DNA of 10,362 bases, from the NCBI GenBank assembly GCA_964536835.1, contig CAZIAZ010000061.1:1-10362 (forward strand), written 5' to 3'. The stretch comes from DAONFI01 sp035403485 (GTDB taxonomy: Bacteria; Planctomycetota; Phycisphaerae; SM23-33). Shown one piece after another: positions 1 to 6,220 of the stretch. The translations under genes were made by a program, and so were the position numbers. Under the pieces are notes generated by a model. That model did no database searches and was not told the DNA's origin. It worked only from the letters and a program-made list of their open reading frames with translations. Position 1 is the stretch's first letter. Every line of letters begins with the position of its first letter.

Positions 1-48
1 CGCAAAATTGCTCGATTTCGGCGACGCCCATGTTTTTGGGATAGGTTC
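1..48 (-). mobile_element. Family A foldback element (MITE-like), truncated copy 1
   Basis: These 48 bases are an exact reverse complement of 3397-3444, the left end of the complete copy in the middle of the window. The terminal repeat GAACCTATCCCAAAAAC (read on the minus strand) ends at 48 and is followed by TA, the flank seen at all visible ends of this family. Only one end is visible because the window edge cuts the element. It has the same orientation as the copy at the right edge and is inverted relative to the central one. Confidence 0.85.
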
Positions 49-50
49 TA

Positions 51-376
51 CTTATTGTACTGTTTTCGTACGCTTCAAGAACATAAATGATATAAGTGAA
101 TGTCTAAGGATTAAAATCGTAACAAAATTAAGAAAGCCATAGTAAAAGTAGCCTTTTATTGAAGTATCCCACAAAATTTTGAAAAAGAAAAACCAGAGCC
201 TCACAAAAATACGACTATTTTTTGAAATGGCGGCCGCCAACCGTTAATTCAACAAACCAGCCCTACCGGCATATCAAACTCCAGCCTCCCATAACAACGT
301 CAGATTTGCCCAATACTAAATATAGGATATTCGGCAGCGATAAGAATCTTTAAAAAAAATGCGTAATCTGTTTTTA
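51..376. other. AT-rich gap with no supported gene
   Basis: This stretch lies between element copy 1 and the 3' end of ilvE. The only open frame, 52-240 on the minus strand, is a low-complexity Phe/Ile/Leu-rich 62-residue translation. It has no convincing ribosome-binding site and resembles AT-rich noise. A 12-bp palindrome, TGGCGGCCGCCA, sits at 228-239. A run of eight T's on the minus strand (352-359) lies just past the ilvE stop but has no hairpin before it. I see no tRNA or other RNA gene. Confidence 0.5.
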
Positions 377-1252
377 TCAGCCTATATACGGTATCTGCTC
401 GTCGGTTTTGACGAATTCTTTAAACGCGGCGCGTATTTTTTGGGTAACAGCGCCAGCCTTGCCGCAGCCGATGATTTTGCCGTCCACGCTGGTGACGGAT
501 ATGACTTCCGCCGCCGTGCCGGTCAAGAAACATTCGTCAGCCTGATAAACATCTTTCGGCGTTATGTTTATCTCCAGCACTTTCATGCCGAGTTTTCTCG
601 CCATATGCATCACCACCGAGCGCGTCACGCCAAGCAGTATGCCAGCCTCTTTCGGCGGCGTCATGAGCACGCCGTCCTTGATTATGAACACGTTGTCGCC
701 GGAAGCCTCGGCGATATTCCCCTTGTCATTTGTCATGAGTACTTCCTCGACGCCGGCTGCGATTCCTTCGAGTTTAGCCATTATATTGTTGAGGTAGTTA
801 AGACTCTTGACGGCTGGATTGAACATGGTCACGCTCGTCCGTATGGTTTTGCCGATAATCACCGGCATGCCGTTACGGTACATTTCTTCGGGATACATTT
901 TTATATTGCCGGTGATGATGAATGCCGACGCTTCTGAGCATTTTTTGGGGTTAAGGCCGAGCGTTCCCTTGCCGCGAGTGATAACCATGCGAATATACGA
1001 GTCGTCAAGTTTATTGGCTCTGAGCGTTTCATATGTGGCGTCACGAAGCTGCTGACGGGTATAGGGCATGTCCAGAGATATAATTTCCGCCGACTCGAAA
1101 AGCCTGTCCAGATGAGCCTGGCACTGGAAAATACTGCCGTGATACGCGCGAATGCCTTCAAACACACCATCGCCGTAAAGCAGGCCATGGTCAAAAACCG
1201 ATATTTTCGCATCCGCCTCATCAACCAGTTTACCGTCCAGCCAAACTTTCAT
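377..1252 (-). CDS. ilvE: Branched-chain amino acid aminotransferase (PLP fold class IV)
   Basis: This enzyme catalyses reversible transfer of the amino group between Leu/Ile/Val and 2-oxoglutarate, the last step of branched-chain amino acid synthesis, in the cytosol. The 291-residue product has the class IV (BCAT/DAAT) layout. Visible landmarks are the N-terminal DHGLLYGDGVFEGIRAYHG segment (about 21-39), the PLP-binding lysine K149 in AVKSLNYLNN, E182 in NIAEASGDNVF near the pyridine nitrogen, and the phosphate-binding TGTAAE loop at 244-249. The length suits the compact 290-residue bacterial/archaeal BCAT type. The start is ATG at 1252, because AGGAG lies 7 bases upstream (1260-1264) and the protein then begins MKVWLDGKLV. 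An in-frame ATG at 1276 would add eight residues and place the SD inside the gene. The gene is transcribed alone and divergently from lpxD. A D-amino acid or aminodeoxychorismate-lyase relative is the main alternative. Confidence 0.9.
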   Translation of the reverse strand: MKVWLDGKLVDEADAKISVFDHGLLYGDGVFEGIRAYHGSIFQCQAHLDRLFESAEIISLDMPYTRQQLRDATYETLRANKLDDSYIRMVITRGKGTLGLNPKKCSEASAFIITGNIKMYPEEMYRNGMPVIIGKTIRTSVTMFNPAVKSLNYLNNIMAKLEGIAAGVEEVLMTNDKGNIAEASGDNVFIIKDGVLMTPPKEAGILLGVTRSVVMHMARKLGMKVLEINITPKDVYQADECFLTGTAAEVISVTSVDGKIIGCGKAGAVTQKIRAAFKEFVKTDEQIPYIG

Positions 1253-1261
1253 CGCAAAACT

Positions 1262-1321
1262 CCTGAATGGGAACATTGAATACCTGGATTTTACCGTAAC
1301 CGTTCAATATATCCATTCAGG
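1262..1321 (-). promoter_or_regulatory. 60-bp dyad overlapping the ilvE ribosome-binding site
   Basis: CCTGAATGG (1262-1270) and CCATTCAGG (1313-1321) are perfect inverted repeats. Nested inside, each separated from the outer arm by exactly four bases, are ATTGAA (1275-1280) and TTCAAT (1303-1308). In the ilvE transcript the 3' arm covers three bases of the Shine-Dalgarno AGGAG (1260-1264). Folding would therefore hide the ribosome-binding site. It may be an RNA leader switch or a protein operator; the sequence does not decide which. Confidence 0.55.
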
Positions 1322-1326
1322 CGATT

Positions 1327-1371
1327 ACTTTAAAGTTTTTTCCGTAGTTAATAGCCAAAAAACCTTTAAGT
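1327..1371. repeat. AT-rich imperfect inverted repeat in the ilvE/lpxD divergent region
   Basis: TTAAAGTTTTTT (1330-1341) pairs with AAAAAACCTTTAA (1357-1369), with one bulged C and a 15-base loop. It sits 100 bp upstream of the lpxD start and next to the ilvE dyad. It could be a regulator site for either gene or an intrinsic AT-rich curvature. Nothing in the sequence names a binding protein. Confidence 0.35.
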
Positions 1372-1472
1372 CGGCGGTTTATTTGAGTAATCTAGTATCC
1401 TATGGCAGTATTTGGGTAATTGTTTCCAGTAATGGGATTATAAAAGCATAGCTGCCAAATGGAGTTATTCGG

Positions 1473-2537
1473 ATGAAACTAGGTGAATTGGCGGAACTTA
1501 TCGGCGGCCGGGTGGACGGCGATGCCTCGGTAGAAATAACCGGCCTGACCACATTAACACTTGCCGGCAGCAGCGACGTGAGTTTTTTGACCAACATACG
1601 CTATCAGCATCAATTGGCTGAGACGAAGGCTGCGGCGGTGATAGTCGGCGATGACCAGGCCGCCGTTCCCGGCCTGACTCTGGTACATTGCAAAGACCCA
1701 TATTTTTCATTCCGGCAGGCGATGGTGAAAATTTACGGTTTCCGGCGGCATCCGTTCAGCGGCGTTTCGTCGCAGGCTAGTGTGTCAAGTTCGGCAAAAC
1801 TCGGCAAAAACGTCACTGTCGCGCCTTTTGCGGTTGTTTGCGATAATGTTGTCGTCGGCGACGACACCGTGCTGTACCCGGGGGTTTTCGTAGGCCCCCG
1901 ATGCAGGATAGGCGACGGCTGTGTGCTTTATCCAAATGTTGTCGTCTATGATGATTGCATCCTGGGCAATCGCGTCACGTTGCACGCCGGCTGTGCCGTC
2001 GGCGTCGACGGATTCGGTTACTCAACGCACAAATGCGAAGACGGCGTGGTACGACACGACAAAATACCGCCAGCCGGCAACGTCGTTATCGAAGACGACG
2101 TCGAACTGGGCGCATGCTGTGCAATTCAGAGAGCCACCATCGGTTCGAGCACCATAGGGGCCGGTACGAAATTTGCGGATTTGATAGGCATCGGCCATGG
2201 CACAAAATTGGGCCGTCACTGTCTGATGGTTTCGCAGGCTGGCATTGCCGGTTCGACGACAGTGGGAGATTATTGCGTCTTCGGCGGCCAAGCCGGCGTA
2301 GTCGGCCATATTACCCTCGGCGACGGCGTACACGTAGCGGCTAAGGCTGGCGTAACAAACGACGTCCCTGCCGGCGTGGAACTGCTCGGCCAACCTGCAA
2401 TACCGCGAGCCGAAGCTCGCCGCGTACTGATGGCGTCGATAAAACTGCCCGAAATGCGAAACCAGGTCAGACAACTCATGAAACAGGTCGAAGAACTTTC
2501 GGCAAAAATGGAAAAACTCGAAAAGGGTGAAAAATAA
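1473..2537 (+). CDS. lpxD: UDP-3-O-(3-hydroxyacyl)glucosamine N-acyltransferase
   Basis: LpxD adds the second 3-hydroxyacyl chain, from acyl-ACP, to the 2-amino group of UDP-3-O-acyl-glucosamine, the third step of lipid A synthesis, in the cytosol as a homotrimer. The 354-residue product has the three expected parts. These are an N-terminal uridine-binding domain (about 1-100, starting MKLGELAELIGGRV), a left-handed beta-helix of hexapeptide repeats (about 105-290), and a helical, charged C-terminal tail (about 315-354). The catalytic histidine is probably H242 in IGIGHGTKLG. The GVDGFGY motif at 177-183 is typical of LpxD. GGAG at 1461-1464 gives a good ribosome-binding site eight bases before ATG. 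The 3' end overlaps lpxI, so the two are probably translated from one mRNA. lpxA and lpxC, often close by in other genomes, are not in this window. Confidence 0.93.
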   Translation: MKLGELAELIGGRVDGDASVEITGLTTLTLAGSSDVSFLTNIRYQHQLAETKAAAVIVGDDQAAVPGLTLVHCKDPYFSFRQAMVKIYGFRRHPFSGVSSQASVSSSAKLGKNVTVAPFAVVCDNVVVGDDTVLYPGVFVGPRCRIGDGCVLYPNVVVYDDCILGNRVTLHAGCAVGVDGFGYSTHKCEDGVVRHDKIPPAGNVVIEDDVELGACCAIQRATIGSSTIGAGTKFADLIGIGHGTKLGRHCLMVSQAGIAGSTTVGDYCVFGGQAGVVGHITLGDGVHVAAKAGVTNDVPAGVELLGQPAIPRAEARRVLMASIKLPEMRNQVRQLMKQVEELSAKMEKLEKGEK

Positions 2538-3393
2538 CTTGCAGCCGGAATTGGAAAAAATCGGCATTATCGCCGGCGGCGGCCGCATGCCGTTCCTGGT
2601 GGCAAGGGGCATTCGCGATGCAAACGGCAGGCCGGTAATCGCAGCGCTGGACGGCTATGCCTCACAGCGTCTGCCTGGCGAATGCATCGCTGACGAAGAT
2701 TTCGCATGGGTCGGCCTGACGCGCATCGGCCAGTGGATAAAACATTTCCGACGTCACGGCGTCACGCAAGTCGTCATGATAGGTTATGTTCACAAACGGG
2801 AGATGTATCACCGCTGGCGGCTGCTGAAATACATACCGGATTTGCGCACGGCGCTTATCTGGTATTGCAAGGTTCGCAGGGACAAACGCGACAACTCCGT
2901 ACTGCTGGCAACGGCGGAGGAGCTCGCCAAAGAAGGGATAACACTTGTGAGCGATACTTTATATGCACAACAGCACGTAGCCGCCGCGGGAGTGCTTACC
3001 CGCAGGCAGCCGTCGTCTTCAGTAGCCGCCGATATGGAGTTCGGCTGGAAAATAGCGAAAGCAAGTGCGGAACTGGACATCGGCCAGGCTATCGCGGTAA
3101 AAGAACGGGACATCATCGCCGTGGAAGCCGTCGAGGGCACTGACGCGATGATTCAGCGTGCCGGCAGCCTGTGCAAATCCGGCGGCTGGACGATGATAAA
3201 GGTGGCTCGGCCGAATCAGGACATGCGGTTCGACGTGCCGACGATAGGCCCCGCTACCGTTAAAAATCTCGTCGCCGCCGGCTGTGCCTGCCTGGTGGTG
3301 CAGGCTGACAAGACCATGATAGCCGACATGCCACAAACCCTCGAATTAGCCGATAAACTCGGCCTCGTCATCGTCGGCCACAATGGAAAATGA
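2527..3393 (+). CDS. lpxI: UDP-2,3-diacylglucosamine pyrophosphatase, LpxI type (DUF1009)
   Basis: LpxI hydrolyses UDP-2,3-diacylglucosamine to lipid X and UMP, replacing LpxH in many alphaproteobacteria and PVC bacteria; LpxI attacks the alpha phosphate from the UMP side, unlike LpxH. The 288-residue product starts its conserved part with IGIIAGGGRMP (about 12-22). It continues with MIGYVHKREMY (84-94) and EGTDAMIQRAG (203-213), and carries the family motif DMRFDVPTIG at 232-241, whose aspartates include likely metal or catalytic ligands. The start is GTG at 2527, overlapping the lpxD stop by 11 bases. TTG at 2539 is an alternative, with AGGG at 2524-2527 better spaced for it; conserved sequence begins after both. 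The stop codon is one base from the flank of a foldback element, which leaves the protein intact. Confidence 0.9.
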   Translation: MKNNLQPELEKIGIIAGGGRMPFLVARGIRDANGRPVIAALDGYASQRLPGECIADEDFAWVGLTRIGQWIKHFRRHGVTQVVMIGYVHKREMYHRWRLLKYIPDLRTALIWYCKVRRDKRDNSVLLATAEELAKEGITLVSDTLYAQQHVAAAGVLTRRQPSSSVAADMEFGWKIAKASAELDIGQAIAVKERDIIAVEAVEGTDAMIQRAGSLCKSGGWTMIKVARPNQDMRFDVPTIGPATVKNLVAAGCACLVVQADKTMIADMPQTLELADKLGLVIVGHNGK

Positions 3394-3396
3394 TTA

Positions 3397-3557
3397 GAAC
3401 CTATCCCAAAAACATGGGCGTCGCCGAAATCGAGCAATTTTGCGGGCTGGCAAGGAAGAAAAATGGCAGCATATTTAAGGATATTCTGCCGTTTTTCTAA
3501 CGCCGCCAGGCTGCAAAAGAGCCGATTGCAGGCAGCCAAGGTTTTTGGGATAGGTTC
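3397..3557 (+). mobile_element. Family A foldback element (MITE-like), complete 161-bp copy
   Basis: The element has perfect 17-bp terminal inverted repeats, GAACCTATCCCAAAAAC at the left and its complement at the right. It is flanked by TA on both sides (3395-3396 and 3558-3559), consistent with a TA target duplication. Much of the interior is also palindromic. TTTTGCGGGCTGGC (3438-3451) pairs with GCCAGGCTGCAAAA (3505-3518) with one bulge or mismatch, and the centre forms a strong hairpin. It has no coding capacity, so it would need a transposase supplied in trans. The terminal repeats recall IS5-family (IS427-like) ends, but that assignment is from memory. The ends match copies 1 and 3 exactly over the 48 bases visible in each. 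It fills nearly the whole gap between convergent lpxI and ftsH. Confidence 0.8.
3457..3498. terminator. Bidirectional terminator-like hairpin at the centre of the foldback element
   Basis: GGCAG (3465-3469) pairs with CTGCC (3486-3490), and ATAT (3471-3474) with ATAT (3481-3484), closing a TTAAGG loop. AAAAA before the stem and TTTTT after it (3492-3496) give a U-tract on either strand. It lies 64 bp past the lpxI stop and 70 bp past the ftsH stop, so it could end both convergent transcripts. Confidence 0.6.
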
Positions 3558-3567
3558 TAAATATATA

Positions 3568-5610
3568 TCATTCGGCTTTGGCGGCAGAAGGGGATTCAGT
3601 CGACGACGGAAGTTCAGCGTCGATTAGTTCTTCAACCGACGGCCGGTCAATTGACTCGCCTTTGACAATTTTGGCAACTTCTTCGCCGGAAAGCGTTTCA
3701 TATTTCAGCAGCGCTTCAGCTATCTTTTCAACATGCTGCCGGTTTTCCTGAATCAGCTTTCGCGTATCAGCCAACGCGTAATCCAATATCTTTTTTACGG
3801 AATGGTCTATGACTTCGCCGGTTTTTTCCGAATAATCGTTCTTGAGCGCATCGCCGAAAGCCTGCTGGTCTTCTCGCGGCGCAAGACGGACGAATCCTAT
3901 TTCGTCGCTCATGCCCCACTCGGTCACCATCGACCGTGCGATGGCGGTAGCCTGCATTATGTCGCTGGCTGCGCCTGACGAAATATCGCCGCAGAAAATT
4001 TCCTCCGCCACGCGGCCAGCCATAGCTACGCGAATATGCGCTTCGCAGTAATTTTTGCTGTAGTAGTGACGGTCTTTTTCCGGCAGGGCGAACGTCGCTC
4101 CGCCGGCTGAGCCGCGAGGAATTATGGACACCTTGTGCAACGGGTCGGCATTGGGGAGCAGATACTGCACCAGCGCGTGGCCGGATTCGTGATAAGCCGT
4201 CAGCTTACGCTCTGACTCATCTACCGCCTGCGAGCGTCTGGAACGGCCCCAGCGAACCTTGTCGCGTGCCTCTTCGAAATCCTGCTGGTCGACGAGGTCT
4301 TTATTGGCCATGGCAGCGGCGATGGCGGCTTCGTTCACGAGGGCTGCAAGGTCTGCGCCGCTGAACATGCTTGTGCCGCGCGCAATGCGATTCAAATCCA
4401 CGTCCGGACTGGTTTTTATTCGCTCGGCGTAAATTTTTAAAATGTCGTAGCGGCCTTTAAGGTCGGGCAGCGGTACGTGAATCTGCCGGTCAAAACGGCC
4501 AGGCCGCGTAAGAGCGTCGTCGAGAACGTCGGCACGATTGGTGGCGGCAATTACGATAACCTGGTCGGAACTTTCAAAGCCGTCCATCTCCACAAGTATC
4601 GCGTTAAGCGTCTGCTCGCGTTCGTCATGGCCGCCGCCCACAAAGCCTGTGCCGCGTTTTCTTCCGACGGCGTCAATTTCATCCAGAAATATTATGCACG
4701 GCGAGGAATCTTTGGCCTGCTTGAATAGGTCACGCACACGCGATGCACCCACGCCGACGAACATTTCCACAAAATCACTGCCGGAAATGCTGAAGAAGGG
4801 AACGTCGGCTTCGCCGGCGATGGCTTTTGCGAGCATGGTCTTGCCGCATCCAGGAGGGCCTATAAGCAATACGCCCCGCGGCACACGGCCGCCGAGACGG
4901 CTGAACCGGCCGGGATTTTTGAGAAACTCCACTATCTCCGCAACTTCATCCTTGGCGTCGTCAATGCCGGCGACGTCGGAAAATTTGATTTTCGACTGTT
5001 CCTTGGTCATCATGCGATGGCGGCTGCGGCCAAAGTTGCCCAAAAAGCCCGCCCCGCCGGCTGTGCCAATTTTGCGGAACAGGAAAAACCACAACAGCCC
5101 GAACAGCACCACTGTAAATATCAGATTCTGCAGCATGCCCGTCGACCACCAGCTTGCGGGCGGATAAACCACCTCGACCTTAGAGCCGGCCTTTCGCAGA
5201 CGCACCATAAGTTGTTCGCTGAAATTCTGGTCGGTCTCATAACGGTAATCAACATAAAAAGCCGCCGGCTGATCCTTCGCCAACGGGACGTTCGCAACGC
5301 GGCCCTCAATGCTGTCGGGATGAACCTTCAACTCGCCGGTAAGCTGATTGTTGTCGACATAAGTCCAGAACTGCGTCATGCTGATTTTACGCTTCGGGTT
5401 GACCATATCGTTATAAAACATCATCCCGAAAAGCAGCAGCATGATAATCAGCATGGCCCCCATGAATCCACGCTGGCCTTTAGGCGGCATGGGCGGACGA
5501 AGATTCCTGAGCTGCTGCGGCAGCTGCGGGTCTCCTGAAGGTTTGGTTTCGTCGGACTTTTCCGACGGCAGCGGCGGTTTCGTATTCTGGTTATTGTTCT
5601 CTTCTGGCAT
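3568..5610 (-). CDS. ftsH: ATP-dependent zinc metalloprotease FtsH
   Basis: FtsH is a hexameric inner-membrane AAA+ protease that extracts and degrades membrane and short-lived cytosolic proteins. With the start at 5610 (MPEENNNQ) the product is 680 residues. It has a proline-rich cytoplasmic leader (1-47), TM1 (48-70), a periplasmic domain (about 71-154) and TM2 (155-179). The AAA module has Walker A GPPGCGKT (251-258), pore motif FVG (284-286), Walker B IIFLDEID (306-313) and a second region of homology ending in TRPGRFDRQ (about 356-377). The M41 peptidase has HESGH (474-478) with the third zinc ligand probably D550. All key residues are intact. The frame extends upstream to 5709, but that would overlap lptE by 41 bases and add a non-FtsH-like leader, so 5610 is preferred despite only a weak GGA. 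It is the last gene of the bamD-like > lptE > ftsH group. Confidence 0.95.
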   Translation of the reverse strand: MPEENNNQNTKPPLPSEKSDETKPSGDPQLPQQLRNLRPPMPPKGQRGFMGAMLIIMLLLFGMMFYNDMVNPKRKISMTQFWTYVDNNQLTGELKVHPDSIEGRVANVPLAKDQPAAFYVDYRYETDQNFSEQLMVRLRKAGSKVEVVYPPASWWSTGMLQNLIFTVVLFGLLWFFLFRKIGTAGGAGFLGNFGRSRHRMMTKEQSKIKFSDVAGIDDAKDEVAEIVEFLKNPGRFSRLGGRVPRGVLLIGPPGCGKTMLAKAIAGEADVPFFSISGSDFVEMFVGVGASRVRDLFKQAKDSSPCIIFLDEIDAVGRKRGTGFVGGGHDEREQTLNAILVEMDGFESSDQVIVIAATNRADVLDDALTRPGRFDRQIHVPLPDLKGRYDILKIYAERIKTSPDVDLNRIARGTSMFSGADLAALVNEAAIAAAMANKDLVDQQDFEEARDKVRWGRSRRSQAVDESERKLTAYHESGHALVQYLLPNADPLHKVSIIPRGSAGGATFALPEKDRHYYSKNYCEAHIRVAMAGRVAEEIFCGDISSGAASDIMQATAIARSMVTEWGMSDEIGFVRLAPREDQQAFGDALKNDYSEKTGEVIDHSVKKILDYALADTRKLIQENRQHVEKIAEALLKYETLSGEEVAKIVKGESIDRPSVEELIDAELPSSTESPSAAKAE

Positions 5611-5622
5611 GCGGGTGTAATC

Positions 5623-5634
5623 CGTAAATTTACG
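5623..5634. promoter_or_regulatory. 12-bp perfect palindrome upstream of ftsH
   Basis: CGTAAATTTACG lies in the 58-base gap between lptE and the preferred ftsH start, 12 bases before the start codon. Its position would suit an operator or a small leader structure. The minus strand also has CATAAT (a -10-like hexamer) just upstream but no credible -35, so an internal promoter is unproven. Confidence 0.25.
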
Positions 5635-5668
5635 TTTATTATGATTCTTCGCGACGCATAGAAAAATT

Positions 5669-6205
5669 CTACCAGTCGCGTTCCATGTGTTCAACGATTC
5701 TTTCTGCAACCTTGTTTATCACGGTTTCGCTGCCCTGGAAGAATTTTTCATTGAACGGCGAATCCGAAATATACGTACCGGTTATCGGATAATTTTTTTC
5801 CTGCGCCAATATCTTGCCAGTGCGGTTGTCCACCCATTTGAACGCGACGACGAAAGTCACGCTGATATCGCGAGGATCGCCGGTATCGGGGTTATAGCTC
5901 AAAACCGCCTGATTAATCTGTTCGATGGAACAAGTGAGAGTGGTATCGGCACGGCTTTGCACGGTGACCTTGTACGGCGTATTGAGTTCGATTCGCTTGA
6001 CGAGGGCCTCCGTCAGCCGCATTTCATTTTCACGGCGATAAACGTCCTCGCCGCGGGTAGCCATCGGCACGGCAACGGTTTTTATGTTGGTGCGATACAT
6101 GGATTTGCCGGTATAACCGGAATTCGGGTCGCTGCTGCAGCCGGACAGTGCGGCAAACGAAGCAACGACGCATGAAACGACGACTGTCAAAAGTTTTTTA
6201 TTCAT
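5669..6205 (-). CDS. lptE: LptE-like LPS-assembly lipoprotein
   Basis: LptE is the outer-membrane lipoprotein that plugs the LptD barrel and helps insert LPS into the outer leaflet. The 178-residue product starts with a lipoprotein signal peptide: MNKK, a hydrophobic stretch, then a canonical LSGC lipobox with the lipidated cysteine at 23. The mature part fits the LptE family in size and order. It has a strand region IKTVAVPMA (41-49), a helix with NEMRLTEALVKRIE (60-73), a strand TLTCSIEQI (89-97), and a C-terminal amphipathic helix (about 160-178) ending RIVEHMERDW. GAGG precedes the start by ten bases, and the upstream bamD-like stop is only 15 bases away, so the genes are probably co-transcribed. 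Sequence conservation in LptE is weak, so the call rests on the lipobox, the fold pattern and the neighbours. No lptD is in view. Confidence 0.7.
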   Translation of the reverse strand: MNKKLLTVVVSCVVASFAALSGCSSDPNSGYTGKSMYRTNIKTVAVPMATRGEDVYRRENEMRLTEALVKRIELNTPYKVTVQSRADTTLTCSIEQINQAVLSYNPDTGDPRDISVTFVVAFKWVDNRTGKILAQEKNYPITGTYISDSPFNEKFFQGSETVINKVAERIVEHMERDW

Positions 6206-6220
6206 GTTGTTGATACCTCA

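Noticed and set aside
52..240. Minus-strand open frame of 62 residues beside element copy 1
   Set aside because: It is low-complexity and AT-driven, with no convincing SD and no recognisable domain. It begins at a GC palindrome in an otherwise AT-rich gap.
352..359. T-run just after the ilvE stop as a terminator
   Set aside because: No GC stem precedes the run on the minus strand.
359..937. Plus-strand open frame of 192 residues
   Set aside because: It lies antisense to ilvE, whose catalytic motifs are intact. The translation is His/Arg-rich, as expected of a shadow frame.
1382..1443. Promoter for lpxD (TTGAGT or TTGGGT with CAGTAT, GATTAT or TTATAA)
   Set aside because: Each pair has a poor hexamer or spacing outside 16-18, and several overlapping options are equally weak. 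A promoter must be here, but I cannot place it.
2022..2612. Minus-strand open frame of 196 residues
   Set aside because: It is antisense to lpxD and the start of lpxI, with no SD or domain, so it is a high-GC shadow.
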